From Cyprinodon diabolis (taxonomy: Eukaryota; Chordata; Actinopteri; Cyprinodontiformes; Cyprinodontidae), in assembly GCA_030533445.1 (NCBI GenBank), contig CM060078.1, forward strand, positions 19,802,591-19,866,590: a stretch of DNA of 64,000 bases. The letters are read 5' to 3'. Under the pieces are notes generated by a model. It saw only the letters and a program-made list of their open reading frames with translations. It did not search any database and had not been told where the DNA came from. The translations under genes were made by a program, and so were the position numbers. This document shows positions 10,391 through 22,230 of this stretch, in pieces. Within the stretch, counting starts at the first letter, position 1, and each line of letters starts with the position of its first letter.

Positions 10391-11974
10391 GGTGTTTCGG
10401 TCAGCATACCCATAGTAATACGCATGCGCACATGGAAGAGCTGTCTGTATACCCTTCAAAAAACCCCGGAAGTAGTAATTAAAAAGTTTTTTTTATACAT
10501 AACTAAAGATGTAATTAGAGAAGGGACTAGCTGCACCTGCAGCCATCTGCAAAACGTGTACAAAACACACCTCTTGCCCAGCCATTGATGATATTGATTT
10601 GGACATTACCTCATCTTGGACACAGCGGCTTGGCGGAGCAGTAGGAAGATTAATTGAAGTGAATAAAATGTGAGCAAGATGCCTACTACTAGCAAGGTTG
10701 TAGTTAGCCCATAAAAAAGTAATAATAATCTTGTTCAATGTTGGCATTAAAAGAATAATTCACTCCATGATCAAATTGCTATATAATTTTGTTGTGTATT
10801 TAATTTTTTTATATCACGTAATTTTACAGGGATTGCACATACGTTATATATGAAAATGAAAATGTTAGAAATAGCATTTCTAAGTTAATTTGTATAAAAT
10901 TTGTATAAAATCACTTGGTAGTGGACCAAGTGAAGGACTTTTTTTGTTGTTTTATGCAAAAAACTACAACAATAACCTAACTAAATCAGGAAATAAAACA
11001 GCGTGATTGGCTGTAAGGAGAGCAGAAACAAAGGACACTCTATGGGTATTACTACGGGTTGTCATGATGGGTTTTAAATGTTTAGCCCACATGCAGAAGC
11101 AAACTCAGAGGCTGGGAAAAAGTTTAACAGTTTATTGAAAGGTGGGGAGATCAGAGAGACAAAACAATGGTTTTCACAGCTTTCGGAAAATCTAGCGGTC
11201 TGGTGAACCGGAAGCGGAAACTCTAGGAGGAGATCAGAGTGGTGAGTTCAAGGTCCGTTGAAAAAAACAGGTCGATACTGAATCATAGCCCGATAAGGAC
11301 TCACTGTAGAGGTTAGGGGTTTCTCCTTGGTTCCTGTTTGTGGGGGGGCTTGTTCAGATTAGGAGAATACTTGCTGGAGGGCGGACAGGCAGACTTATGG
11401 TGGTCCAGAGGAGCAGCGGAGCAGACTGTCACAAGCTTTCCTGAAGTGGACTGCGTACTGATGAGGTGAATAGTTTCTTTCTCTCAGAGAGACGAACAAA
11501 TTCCTTCCAAGGCTTGAAGGTCCAGGCTTATCCAGTTGATCAGGAGATATTCCTGCCGGAAACCACAAGAGAGACAAAGGGTTAGAACTAGAGGACTAAG
11601 AGAAACAAAAACTCAAAGGTTAGACTCGGCTAAACTCAGAGGGGCTAGAGTACCCAATACTGGCAAACACTCTGGCGAGGAGATGAGGACAGTCTGCTGC
11701 TCATATACTCCTCAGATGGTAATGACCAACAAGCTTTAGGTGTGGTTAGTTGAAACCAGGAAGAGGCCTTCAAGGCCAACAGAGAAACGATGGCACCCCC
11801 ACAAACTGGAACCCTAACCTGGGTATGCTGGCCTGACGGGGTATGCTGAGCTGACACTTATAGTGTCAAACTAGCATATGCGTTTGCAAATGCGTATCCA
11901 AATCTGACGAGTTGCGCATGCGTATTATTATGGGTATGTTGGCCTGACGTGGTATGTTGAGCTGACAGAACACC
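10391..11974. mobile_element. Inverted-repeat DNA element nested in the hAT MITE
   Basis: The left end GGTGTTTCGGTCAGCATACC is mirrored by GAGCTGACAGAACACC at the right. Both sides carry CATACCCATARTAATACGCATGCGC. The right side holds two versions of the terminal module, one split by the LTR at 11060 and one at 11905-11974. Exact ends are uncertain because the junction bases ACC/GGTGTT can be read as element or duplication. No transposase is recognised. Confidence 0.6.
11060..11819 (-). mobile_element. Solo LTR nested in the inverted-repeat element
   Basis: It begins TGTCATGATGGG and ends ...GGAACCCTAACC, flanked by CGGGT before and TGGGT after (near-perfect 5 bp duplication). Removing it restores TATGGGTATTACTAC-GGGT-ATGCTGGCCTGAC, which matches the intact terminal module at 11925-11970. 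It is a diverged reversed relative of the solo LTR at 56398-57205 (shared CACATGCAGA, AACAG.TTTATTGAA). There is no internal retroviral sequence. Confidence 0.7.
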
Positions 11975-12268
11975 AGCCCTCAGGAACGCGAATTGCCCAT
12001 ATCTCTAATAGACCATTACCATGGGCAGCAAAATTACCCACATCATGATGTCTCTACCATTGTGGTTGACAGTTTAAGACCCTTAAGTTTGAATGCCTAT
12101 CCTCAAATTGGTCCAGTTAGCTAAGATGTTGAAATCAATTCTACCTTTTATGCCATAAAGAGTGATAATATATTTAACCTTTTATTTGTTAGAAGTTAGT
12201 GGAGAGAAAAAAAAAACTATTGATGAGATAAAGGATAATATCTGTTGGGGTTTATTTATGGTGCTATA

Positions 12269-13489
12269 CACTCACCGGCCACTTTATTAGGTACACCTGT
12301 CTAACTGCTCGTTATCACTTAATTTCTAAGCAGCCAATCACATGGCGGCAACTCATTGCATTTAGGCATGTAGACATGGTCAAGACAATCTCCTGCAGTT
12401 CAAACCGAGCATCAGTATGGGGAAGAAAGGGGATTTAAGTGACTCTGAACGTGGCATGATTGTTGGTGCCAGAAGGGCTGGTCTGAGTATTTCAGAAACT
12501 GCTGATCTACTGGGATTTTCACGCACAACCATCTCTAGGGTTTACAGAGAATGGTCCGAAAAAGAAAAAAACATCCAGTGAGCTGCAGTTCTGTGGGCGG
12601 AAATGCCTTGTTGATGCATGAGGTCAGAGGAGAATGACCAGACTGGTTCGAGCTGATAGAAGGGCAACAGTGACTCAAATAACCACCCGTTACAACCAAG
12701 GTGGGCAGAAGAGCATCTCTGAATGCACACTACGTCAAACTTTGAGGCAGATGGGCTACAGCAGCAGAAGATCACACTGGGTGCCACTCCTTTCAGCTAA
12801 GAAGAGGAAACTGAGGCTACAATTTGCACAAGCTCATCGAAATTGGACAATAGAAGATTGGAAAAACGTTGCCTGGTCTGATGAGTCTCGATTTCTGCTG
12901 CGACATTCGGATGGTAGGGTCAGAATTTGGCGTCTACAACATGAAAGCATGGATCCATCCTGCCATTTATCAACAGTTAGGCTGGTGATGGTGGTGTCAT
13001 GGTGTGGGGAATATTTTCTTGGCACTCTTTGGGCCCCTTGGTACCAATTGAGCATCGTTGCAACACCACAGCCTACCTGAGTATTGTTGCTGACCATGTC
13101 CATCCCTTTATGACCACAATGTACCCAACTTCTGATGGCTACTTTCAGCAGGATAATGCGCCATGTCATACAGCTGGAATCATCTCAGACTGGTTTCTTG
13201 AACATGACAATGAGTTCACTGTACTCAATTGGCCTCCACAGTCACCAGATCTCAATCCAATAGAGCATCTTTGGGATGTGGTGGAACGGGAGATTCGCAT
13301 CATGGATGTGCAGCCGACAAATCTGCGGCAACTGTGTGATGCCATCATGTCAATATGGACCAAACTCCCTGAGGGATGCTTCCAGCACCTTGTTGAATCT
13401 ATGCCACGAAGAATTGAGGCAGTTCTGAAGGCAAAAGGGGGTCCAACCCGTTACTAGCATGGGGTACCTAATAAAGTGGCCGGTGAGTG
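12269..13489 (+). mobile_element. mariner-superfamily element, DD36E type, copy 2
   Basis: A 1221 bp element with CACTCACCGGCCACTTTATT and the exact mirror AATAAAGTGGCCGGTGAGTG, flanked by TA. It is highly similar to copy 1 (4740-5946), 14 bases longer, and also broken. It ends 206 bases before mdfic exon 2. Confidence 0.94.
12417..13457 (+). pseudogene. DD36E mariner-type transposase, broken (copy 2)
   Basis: It starts MGKKGDLSDSERGMIVGARR. An extra A in the poly-A run near 12571 shifts frame soon after the first HTH. The middle continues in a second frame (MTRLVRADRRATVTQITTRY...). A one-base loss near 12980 returns it to the first frame, so the catalytic C-terminal half is in frame again. 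DDE signature: AWSDES, FQQDNAPCH, NPIEHLW with 36 residues between the last two. Unlike copy 1 it has no TAG at the equivalent of 5056. The two copies therefore carry different lesions, so they decayed independently or came from different source copies. Confidence 0.9.
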
Positions 13490-13695
13490 TATTTCCTTTA
13501 AGAAAAGACAAGTTCTAAAATTTCATTATGAACCTTACCGACACACAACCTTAAAGCAAAGCAAAGCAAAGATCCATGTCCATGATGGCTGTATTTAAAC
13601 TTCTGACCACCCCGGTAGCTGCAGCAATTTATATATTTCCTTTGAAACCATATTTAATATCAACTTCCTGTGACCCCTCTTTCCCCCCCTTTCAG

Positions 13696-13806
13696 ATGCT
13701 TGTGACAGTGAATCATCAGGAAGAGCGCCATGTCCCAAGAAACCATCCACTGAAGGACAAAATCACGTGACAGAAGAGAAGGATCATTATTACAAGCCTG
13801 TGAGGA
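13696..13806 (+). CDS. mdfic: mdfic coding exon 2
   Basis: The acceptor is TTTCAG|ATGCTTG after a C/T tract, and the donor is AGGA|GTAAGT, a full consensus with the intron starting at 13807. The exon is 111 bases (37 codons), phase 1 at both ends. The frame, led in by the G of exon 1, reads [16 protein letters not shown]... to ...YYKPVR. It leaves one A that joins CC of exon 3 to make Thr69. The resulting ...VRTQPQ... junction matches the R-T-Q-P-Q segment I recall from mammalian MDFIC, which supports both splice sites. The segment is charged and polar and has no known domain. Confidence 0.88.
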
Positions 13807-14961
13807 GTAAGTTTTAATGACCTGGGAAAAACTGTGGCCGACTGGCAGAATATCTTTATGCTATTTTTTGTCTCAAGGAGAAACAACAACGTTTAATGGA
13901 AGAGAGTTAAAGTCATTAACATGTCGGATCAGCTTTAGGTTGATTTTTTTTTTTTGCTTTAATTTCAATCCATTTTATTTCTAATGGCAGATTTCTCCCT
14001 CTCAAGAATCATACTGTTGCCCTGTCAGGGTCAAGTAGGCAGCTAAAATATTAGCTTCACTATTTCCAATTACAGGAATACGTGCAGTAGATATCTGCTT
14101 GGTTTCCTGGTATATGAGTGTAATATGCCTGCTGTCTTATTATGACGTTATGACCAAAACTTGGCTCCTTCAGCCATTTTTACTTCCTTCAAAACCTCTG
14201 CCACATGTTTTGGAAGAAGGGAAATCCGGTTTGTGGTATTGGCTGTCCTCGTGTACTGATTGAGTTCCACATGCAGTTTCTTTACCCCTTTGCTAAATAT
14301 TTACCTCTTCGCATGGTTTGTATGCAGTCTGGGAAAGTATTTCATTTTCGTTGAAGTATTTTCCAGGTTTGCATTTGTATGAAGAAAAGAGAAAAAGAAT
14401 TATACTCTCCTACTGTGCAAATGATCCCTCCATATGTACATAATCACAAATGGGTAATAATGTATAGAGACCATAGTCTGCTCGAGAAATTCTTCATACT
14501 ACTATTATCACATGCTTTATTGACTCTCTAAACATTTTTTCTGGATCAGGCTAAAAACTTTCTTGTGACTCTGATCTAATCATATTGTTTTATGCAAATG
14601 TGGAGCACAGCAAGGTTGTACTAAACAGCAATTTGGCATTGATTTAGAAGCAGTTCTAATTAAACCTTGTTGCATGGTAATTCCGCTCCATGCAAAGATA
14701 TAGATTGCAGGTCACAGAGTGAACCGCGACTAAAAGGCTTTGTGTACGCGTGCCTCATTGTTCCTGAGAGGAGTGAAATGTGTCAACATGAGCTAATAGC
14801 AACTGATTGCTGCAGTAATAAGGATCTTGTTTTCATTTACCACTGTTCCTGACAACAGTTCCCTTTTGTTTCACAGTTGTTAACTTTTACAGAGTGCAAA
14901 TTTTCCTCAATCCCCTTTATTTTTCCTGTTTTTCATTAAGCGTAATTTCTTAGTAGTAACT

Positions 14962-15012
<51 letters not shown>

Positions 15013-17249
15013 CTGTTAATGTGTTCTGTTAAAGTTCGAGTTTAGTTTAAAGTCTTTGACATCACTTTTTGGTTGTAATTGATTTTATCCGCCTATGTTG
15101 AAAATCCATTTTGGCCAAGTTAACTTACCTTATTTATATCATGGACTCCCATGGGCCCACTGTAGTTTAGCTGTGTCGAGGGGGGACCTCCGCTTGCTGC
15201 CAGGGGTAATTGAGAGCCCTTTCCAGCACAGAAACAGGAAATCAATAAGAAATCATCTGCCTGCCTACGTCTCAGTCTTCGCGCTTTTCTTTTCCCCCCC
15301 GGCTGTCTGATTTAGAGCTTGTGTACTGTATCTAGACTGTGAGTTTTCTCTACAAGAGGAAGCCCATTATGCTGTTTTGATAACACCGACGATCCTATTT
15401 CATTCCTGATAACACTGTTTTGACAAGTCCACCATTACATCACTCGGGCCTTGTTGTAAACCAGTACCTAGAATTGGCAGCGGTTGCATAATTCCCAAAA
15501 TGGTAGTCATTTGAAATAGATGCAGTCACCTGAATTTGTAGAGACAGATTTAAGCCATTTTATTTTATCCATTCGTCTATCAATTCAAATTCATGATGAC
15601 CCTTCTTTCCTTCTGTTCTGATAGTAGCAGGGACACCACACAGATGAAATATCAATCATTACGGCCATCAAAGTATTTAACAATAGTGCAGCTGCATACA
15701 TATTGTGCACTCCTGCCCATTATCTATGCTTTTCCTCATCCATCAGAGATTTTTAGCAGTCTTGATGTTTAAAGCATTGTTGTTCTCCACGTTTATGCCA
15801 TGCATTTTCATAAAACTGTATTTGTTACAGCTACATATTATAAGTACATTAAAATGGTCTAAAGGGACTCTGGATGTTAGAAAATTATCAAAGTTTTCCC
15901 AGGAAGAAATATCCGTGAACCTTGAAAGATATTGTTTCTGGTTTGTTAGACAGTGGTCTTCATTGGTTTTCTCAGAGGATAGAGTCTCGGTAGATTTGCC
16001 ATCGAGGGTGAGGTGGGAAAATTCCTGTGGGGAGACAGACAGACATTCCTCAACAGTCGGTTCTGGACTTTCAAGCGGCTGATAATCTGTGCAAACAGTA
16101 CCTATCCTCTTCAGCCACCACCTCAGAATAAGTCAGCAGGTTTTTAGGGTTTTATCATCACAATATTCACCAGATTGCATTATAGTTTTTAATTTCTTTG
16201 GTAGATAAAAGTGACCTTATATTTTTTTGTTAGTGTAACTTTAATGACCGAGAAAGGTCAACTACCACTCTCTGTTGAATTGAATGCCTGATCTTTGTGT
16301 GAATCTCAGAATCTGCTCATTGGTGGTACAAATAAAAGTTTCTGATCATTCAAGAAGAGATTGCCTTTTGGAAATGAGTTTAAATCAAAGAAAGAGAAAG
16401 GATTTAGTCGTATGGGTTTGCACCGTTTTACCTGACTTTGTAAATACAGCATTTAATTAGACACATGTTCATCTAATGTGGATTTGAACCCCACACATCA
16501 TCTTATGTGGTTTGAAAAGTGCCTGGAGTACTTAAAGACTTTTAACCTCATGTCAGTTTGCTTTTTTTGAGTCTTTCTGCCAGTTATTAGAGCTGCGTGC
16601 TGATTGTTGTTTTGCAAGATTCATATCTTTATTGTAATCCCCAGAGCCCTGTCTTTGCAGAAATACTGCCTCTGAAGCAAAGGCCTATTATAAACTGCAC
16701 CGTAATTTTCAAGTGATTACTTACCAGTGGGTCATGGAATCAAAAACTGTATAAATAGGGTGAAATGCTAGTGCAGGGGTTGATTAAAACGGTCATTGTA
16801 ATTCTACCTCTGTTGTAATTATTTTCTCATTGTCTTGCTGCAGATAGATTTCATATGGGTAATTTCAAGTGCGTTAATTAGCATATTTTACTCAAAGTGC
16901 CCAAGACTATTCATATTTTTTTTTCTTTAAGATACCCAAAGTAGTTGAGCCAATTGATTAGATATGCATGCCTCAATTCATGGACCGCAGTCTTTTAAGT
17001 CCACATTATGGATTTTCATCATTAAGGAGCTATTTTCTGTTTTTCTTCTTTTGGAGGACCCATTGAGATTCAAAATGGCTGACAGTCAAAAGTATACATA
17101 CCCTTTCAAACTTTTTTGTACGTTCATCCACTTCAGTAAACCATCAGAAACTGTGACGGATGTGTAAATGAAAGTTCGGAGAGTGTGGTTGCATTCTTTC
17201 CCCTATGAGTCTATTGCATTAGTGTGTTAATCAGTTAATAATTTTTTTG
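13807..17249. other. mdfic: mdfic intron 2, unique-looking sequence
   Basis: No exon, RNA gene or dated transposon is recognised, apart from the AT array at 14967-15010. Much of it (about 14540-14900, 15100-15480, 16480-16900) is non-repetitive with mixed composition and could hold conserved regulatory elements. That cannot be shown from one genome. Confidence 0.45.
14967..15010. repeat. (TA)n microsatellite
   Basis: A pure TA dinucleotide array of about 44 bases in mdfic intron 2. Confidence 0.95.
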
Positions 17250-17494
17250 CATTAATAATCTGATACCTAAAAAGGCCTTAAAGAGGATTTTATACAGAAT
17301 TTAAACCTGTTAAAGCTAAAACTATGCCACTTTAGGAGTTCTGGATAAGATATATTCAACCGCAACGAGAATTTTTTCATTTGAAATGAAAAGTACCTGC
17401 AAAAACGATCTAGAAGTACGAAAAAATGTCTTTCCCAATAGGAAATTACATACGGACCAAGCAGCACTTAGCAACGACACTGTCAAGGAACGCT

Positions 17495-17748
17495 ATGGGC
17501 AGCGGAAACTTGCAAGAGGAGGAGAGTTTTGTGTCGGAGGTCGTGGATGACTCTCCTCTGTGATACATTTTTTATTTAGTTGAGAAAACCGGGGACGAAT
17601 ATGTTGTGGAAGAGGACGCCAGGAGGGGAGACGCTTGGTTTGGTGTAGAAGGCTTACGGCCGTATATGTTTCAGCCCTTGCCTCGCAACGCTGCCAGTTC
17701 TGTTAGCACTATGCCTGCCAAAGACACAAGACGTCCATCCCCGTGAAC
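17495..17748 (+). pseudogene. Fragment of a transposon-borne reading frame (RPYMFQPL motif)
   Basis: An ATG at 17495 opens MGSGNLQEEESFVSEVVDD and soon stops. A second frame resumes as VEKTGDEYVVEEDARRGD, then GLRPYMFQPLPRNAAS. A short acidic leader followed by a PYxFxP motif is seen at the N-terminus of several fish transposon-linked proteins (family knowledge, from memory). The surrounding 17260-17770 differs in composition from the intron and is probably a non-autonomous element, but I could not define its ends. Broken and short, so not a host exon. Confidence 0.35.
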
Positions 17749-17769
17749 ACTGGGACGTAAATCAATGGT

Positions 17770-19970
17770 AAAGTAAATTATTCCTATTCCTTATTTCAAC
17801 CGTTGCCTATATGAGCTGCAACATATGAATGAAGATGCTATGACCGAAAAAATTGATTGACAGATGACCTTTGATATATGATTGGACGAATTTAGGTGTT
17901 CAAGCTGACGTATAACTTAACTGGCCTGCGTAAGATAACGAAAAAAAACGCACAGATTTTAAGACAGGATTTTTTTTTTAAATAAAAATTTTCTAACTTT
18001 TGGGACAATATGGTCTGATAAAGAGTACATTTATATACATGTTTAAGCCTGATTTGAAATTTAAATATGACTTCCCTATGACTTCAAAATAAGGTAATTA
18101 GATAATATGTAATTGAAATAAGATAATGCAATTGTTTTGTTTCTTACTTTAAATGTAAAGTGTCTCACTTACCTCCTCATTTCAAGAAAAAATGCACTTA
18201 TTTTAAGAAAAAAATGACGCATTGAGATTTCATGTTTTGCAGTGTAAATTAGTGTATGGTTATTTGAATAATCAATTAATCGTGGTTAGTCCGATTCATT
18301 GTTTTAGCTCTATTTTGTACCACCCTCTTTTGCTGCAATGTTAGAATTTCCTTGAAAAATGGCTCAAACTCAGTCAGATTGGAGGGAGGGTGTCTGTAAA
18401 GATAAGTGTTCACGTGCTGTTGTTGATTTTGGTCTGGAATCCTTCTCAGGCTATATGTAGAGGGTTGTTGTCCTGCTGGAAGATCAAACCTCTGTACATT
18501 TTTAAAGATAATGTCTGTCCAATTGTTGCATATATTTTAAAAGTAAAAAATATATACAATTGAAATTCTTAAGCATAAACCACATGTTTTTGTTCGCCAG
18601 ATAGGACAATGTCAGTGCCTTTCATAACCCACTTGGATGTGGGGATGAAAAAAAAAAAATCAACTAGTTGAAATGACAGCAGCACAGGGGGTATTACTTG
18701 GCCCCTAACAGGGTTTTGGCTCCAACATTAAGGTTAAAACCTTTTTCTATTATGAGATCTCTGCTGATGCCTCCCCTCCAACGCCCCGAAACCCCTGAGC
18801 TTCCAACTCCGTGGCCCCTCCATGTTTGCAGGTTCAGCGCCTCTCTGTTAGGTCATTCAGAGAGACCCCCACCTCCGTCCTCTGATCACTGAAGGGTGAC
18901 CAGGGACCATAGGCTGGCTGCCGTCCAGACACACACAGCTACAGCTGACACTAGCACCACTGCCACCCACCCACCACCGTTTTCTCTTTCAGGCTAGAGC
19001 TAAAATCAATACAGGCGTCTCTGTGTTTTAAAAGCCACTCAGAGGCAGACGAGCACCTCTGTCCCAAAGGCTGATCTCTTAGCTTAAGGTCTTGATTGGC
19101 ATCTCTAAGACGTGAGGCACTGACCCACAGCTGTCCCATTAGTAGAGGGTTAATGCTGAGTTTGATACAGGGCAAATAAAGGAACTGGGTGTGGGGATAT
19201 TTTGATAGACTGTCTGACACCTTTCTGACCCAGAGAGGGACCTTGGTGGAATATTTTTTGCCCATCTCTGACTTCCCGAATACCGTTTAATTTGTTGTTC
19301 TTTTTGATCCCTGTGTGCATATGACACAGTGCAAGCTTAACTTCCATTGAATTTCAAAAAAACAGCAAGCTTCCCTCCCTAAAGGAGTATTTGTAGCTGT
19401 GTGGAAAAACCGAGTCACAGATGTAACTTAAACTGCGAATCTGGCCTTCGATTCTCCTTCCCTCCCTTTCCCTTCTTTCTCCTCTCTCCAAGTTTGGTTT
19501 GAATCGTCACAGAAAAGAGGGTGGAACACTTTATTGGGGGGGAATATGAAGCATGGCAGCAACCTCAGGCCCGCTCTGAATCATGTCAAAACTTATCTTG
19601 GTGGTTGAAAGTTTAAGATCTAAATCAAAGAAGTATGTGCAGATCTGTAAAAGAAAATCCCAGTAATCTACTTAAAAAGCTCCTTGACTTCAACTTAGAC
19701 TTTGTAAAGCAAGAGCTGCATTAAGATTTGATCAGATACTTAAAACACAAAATAGTTATTTTTAGTTATTTATAGATTCTATACTTATGTTGCAATCACA
19801 GCTTAAAGTCTTTTGAGACCTAAATGCTGGAATGACTGAAATATTCAATCATTTATTGCAGAGTAGCTCAAGCTCAGTCAGATTGGAGTAAGAGCCAATT
19901 TTTTTTATGGGTCTTGCCACATTTATTTAGTTATGTTTAGTTTTGGACTTTCTAACCATTCCATAATCTA
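17770..19970. other. mdfic: mdfic intron 2, little recognised
   Basis: At 18255-18315 there is a small remnant resembling the AATCAATTAATCG MITE family. The stretch 18690-19000 is CT-rich and of higher complexity. No gene or splice-supported exon is seen. The minus-strand frame at 18951-19265 has no recognisable domain. Confidence 0.4.
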
Positions 19971-19973
19971 AAC

Positions 19974-20060
19974 CAGGGGTCACCAATGTGGTGCCTTCAG
20001 GGGACTCATGGAGTCCACAGCGTCTTCTGAAAACAGCACAACTTACCAGTGGGCTAAGAT
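19974..20060. repeat. hAT-type terminal remnant
   Basis: The start CCAGGGGTCACCAATGTGG resembles the ends of common fish hAT elements (CAGGGGTCACCAA). Only one end is visible and no duplication is found. Confidence 0.35.
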
Positions 20061-20224
20061 TGAATTTTTTTATTGTATTCTGTCGCCCTTCTTTTTTTAA
20101 TAATTCAGAGTATTTAAGCATTTATAGAGATTTCAAAATGACAATATAATAAAGAAAATTAGGAGTAATAAAAAAAATAAAACAAAAAAAGATGATTATT
20201 ATGTCTGAAGTTTAGGTGAACGCC

Positions 20225-20290
20225 CTTCCTTCCTTCCTTCCTTCCTTCCTTCCTTCCTTCCTTCCTTCCTTCCTTCCTTCCTTCCTTCCT
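20225..20290. repeat. (CTTC)n microsatellite
   Basis: A perfect tetranucleotide array of about 16 units. Confidence 0.97.
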
Positions 20291-21997
20291 ATGACTCAGT
20301 ATCCAGACTCAGTCAAACTTTTTGACTTTAAGGAGGTTTAACCTGACTCTACATTTGGAATAATCCAGCCACACCCTCCTACTCTTATATGGCTTATAGC
20401 AAACTGAAGACATAAAAACATTATAAAGACTATTAATTAAGATGTATTATATTTAGGAATATTTAAGTAAATATCCTTTAAGTAAATATCTACCATACTG
20501 TCCAGATTTGTATTTCCTTTTGCTTTTTAGCAAGTCCATTATTTTCTGAAATGAAATGCTCTCATGAAGTTATCACATGAAATTCAGATAATTTGGTATG
20601 ATGTGAAAAGGTTCAAGATTGGTAAATACCATGTGCTTCATGTTGCATAGGCAAGACTCAAATGACCAACCTGCCATTTTTAGACAACAGTGGAGAACAG
20701 ACTTCAGTTGCAGGAGATTTTCCTGAGGGGATTGGGATGTAAATGGCTTAGCCTAACAAATTTAAAATAAAAGGAAAACTGCCTTTCATTGGGCGATTTG
20801 GTGATTTAGATAGCAGTCAGACATATTAATCTTATGAGAATATTCCATTTTTGAAATCAAAGAATAATTGATGACACCCCACCCTAACCCGTGTATGATA
20901 GCCCGTTCCACCCCTTTTCCCAGCACGCACACCTTACCACTTGTGCTGAGAGGTTCATTTTGCCAAATCAAGCTCTCGTCTTTCAAGATGCCTTTGCTGC
21001 CGTTAAATGTAATTAAGCAGAACAAGGTCCAAGGGGGTTATTTTTTCCACTTAATCAGCAGCAAAATTTGAAATGAGTAAATCCCTGACATGCCTTCTCT
21101 CTTTGTGTTGGGTAGAGGCAGCAGCTGCACTACAAGTAAAGGAAGTGTCACTTCCCCCAGTATGCCGGATAAGTCAAAAATAAGTAAGTGTTACAGGAAC
21201 TAAAACAAGGTTGGGATGTGAGTTTGTGGCTACTTAAAACCGTTTAAACCAAGTCCCCCGGAGTGATCCAGAGCGGCAGAGGAAAGCAGACGACGGGTGA
21301 TGTTTCCTGTTTAAATGAGATGCAGAGCAGCATGATCAGCCCTGACAGGTGAAGACAGTTAATAGAGTTCGGTGGCTTGCTACCACACACACACCCAGCA
21401 CGTCATTTCTGCTGATGATGATCCAATATCAGAGCAGGTAATTTAGCTTTCCGTAGCAGTCATCATCATCTGAACATCATCATTTTATCTAGAATAAATA
21501 CAAAACAGTGTGTGGCTGTAAATTAACTGACAGGGGAAGGATTGCAGGTTGATGTCCGAAATCTTTTTTTTGCGTGTGTGTGTCAGTGTGTCTTTTGGAA
21601 CAAGTGACATTTCTGTTAACCTGTGTCAGGTCGTCATGGAGTTGGCGGAAAATCTGTAGATGAGACGACTGACCTAACTGTCCTAACGATATCATTTTTC
21701 TATTTAATGCCACTTTTCAGGCTGACAGTTTAGCACCATTTATTCCTAATATGACAATTGCACACAGCTATTAATCGAATAATTTCCCTTTAAAAACAAA
21801 AAAAAAACAAAGACACTGATCCCAGTTTTCTGCACCATTTCTTTTTTCCAATTAGGCAGAGCTATAGTATAGTGCATAACAAAATAATTTAACATGTAAA
21901 AGTCAAGCTTTTTGTTTATGTGTAAATTTATAGTAAGGAGCTTTCTATCTCTATTTGAGAAAAACAAACAAACAAAAAAAACGTTTTATTAACAGAG
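20291..21997. other. mdfic: mdfic intron 2, nothing recognised
   Basis: No repeats with defined ends and no coding similarity. A purine-rich and CpG-poor stretch around 21110-21430 looks unique. Confidence 0.45.
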
Positions 21998-22230
21998 GCC
22001 AGTTTTACAAAGCAGGTTTAACAAACACAGACTCTGAATTGATTTGACTCTGAGTTTTCAGTTTCACAAAGGCTTCTGTGAGTTAGCTTAATCAGTTGGT
22101 GAGTTGGTTCACTCAGAATTGACATTTCCGTAACAAGTATGAAAAGCGGCAAATCATCATGACAACGGGCAAGAGGAGGTGCTTATTTCATACCACTCAA
22201 ACTAGGTTTTTTTAAGCAGAATAAAAATAA
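21998..22230. repeat. Degenerate interspersed repeat
   Basis: Blocks such as AGGCCAGTTTTACAAAGCAGG, TTAACAAACACAGACTCTGA and GAGTTGGTTCACTCAGAATTGA resemble a common fish repeat built on TTTCACAAAGC and ACTCTGAGTT motifs. Ends and class are not resolved. Confidence 0.35.

Larger units (their letters stand above)
10207..12005. mobile_element. hAT-type palindromic MITE, split by a nested insertion
   Basis: Left arm 10207-10390 starts CAGGGGTGGACAATTACAG and holds GAGGGCCGGTATCCTGCAAC. It folds back on itself through the CACCTGAATCAAG and CTTGGTCCAACACACC regions. The right end (AGCCCTCAGGAACGCGAATT...) is found only after 11974. The flanks are CAATAGAC before and TAATAGAC after (12006-12013), an 8 bp hAT-type duplication with one C-to-T change. 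The middle, 10391-11974, is a later insertion. Confidence 0.75.

Noticed and set aside
18951..19265. 104-codon minus-strand frame in intron 2
   Set aside because: No recognisable motif, no splice or repeat context; length is within chance for this amount of sequence.
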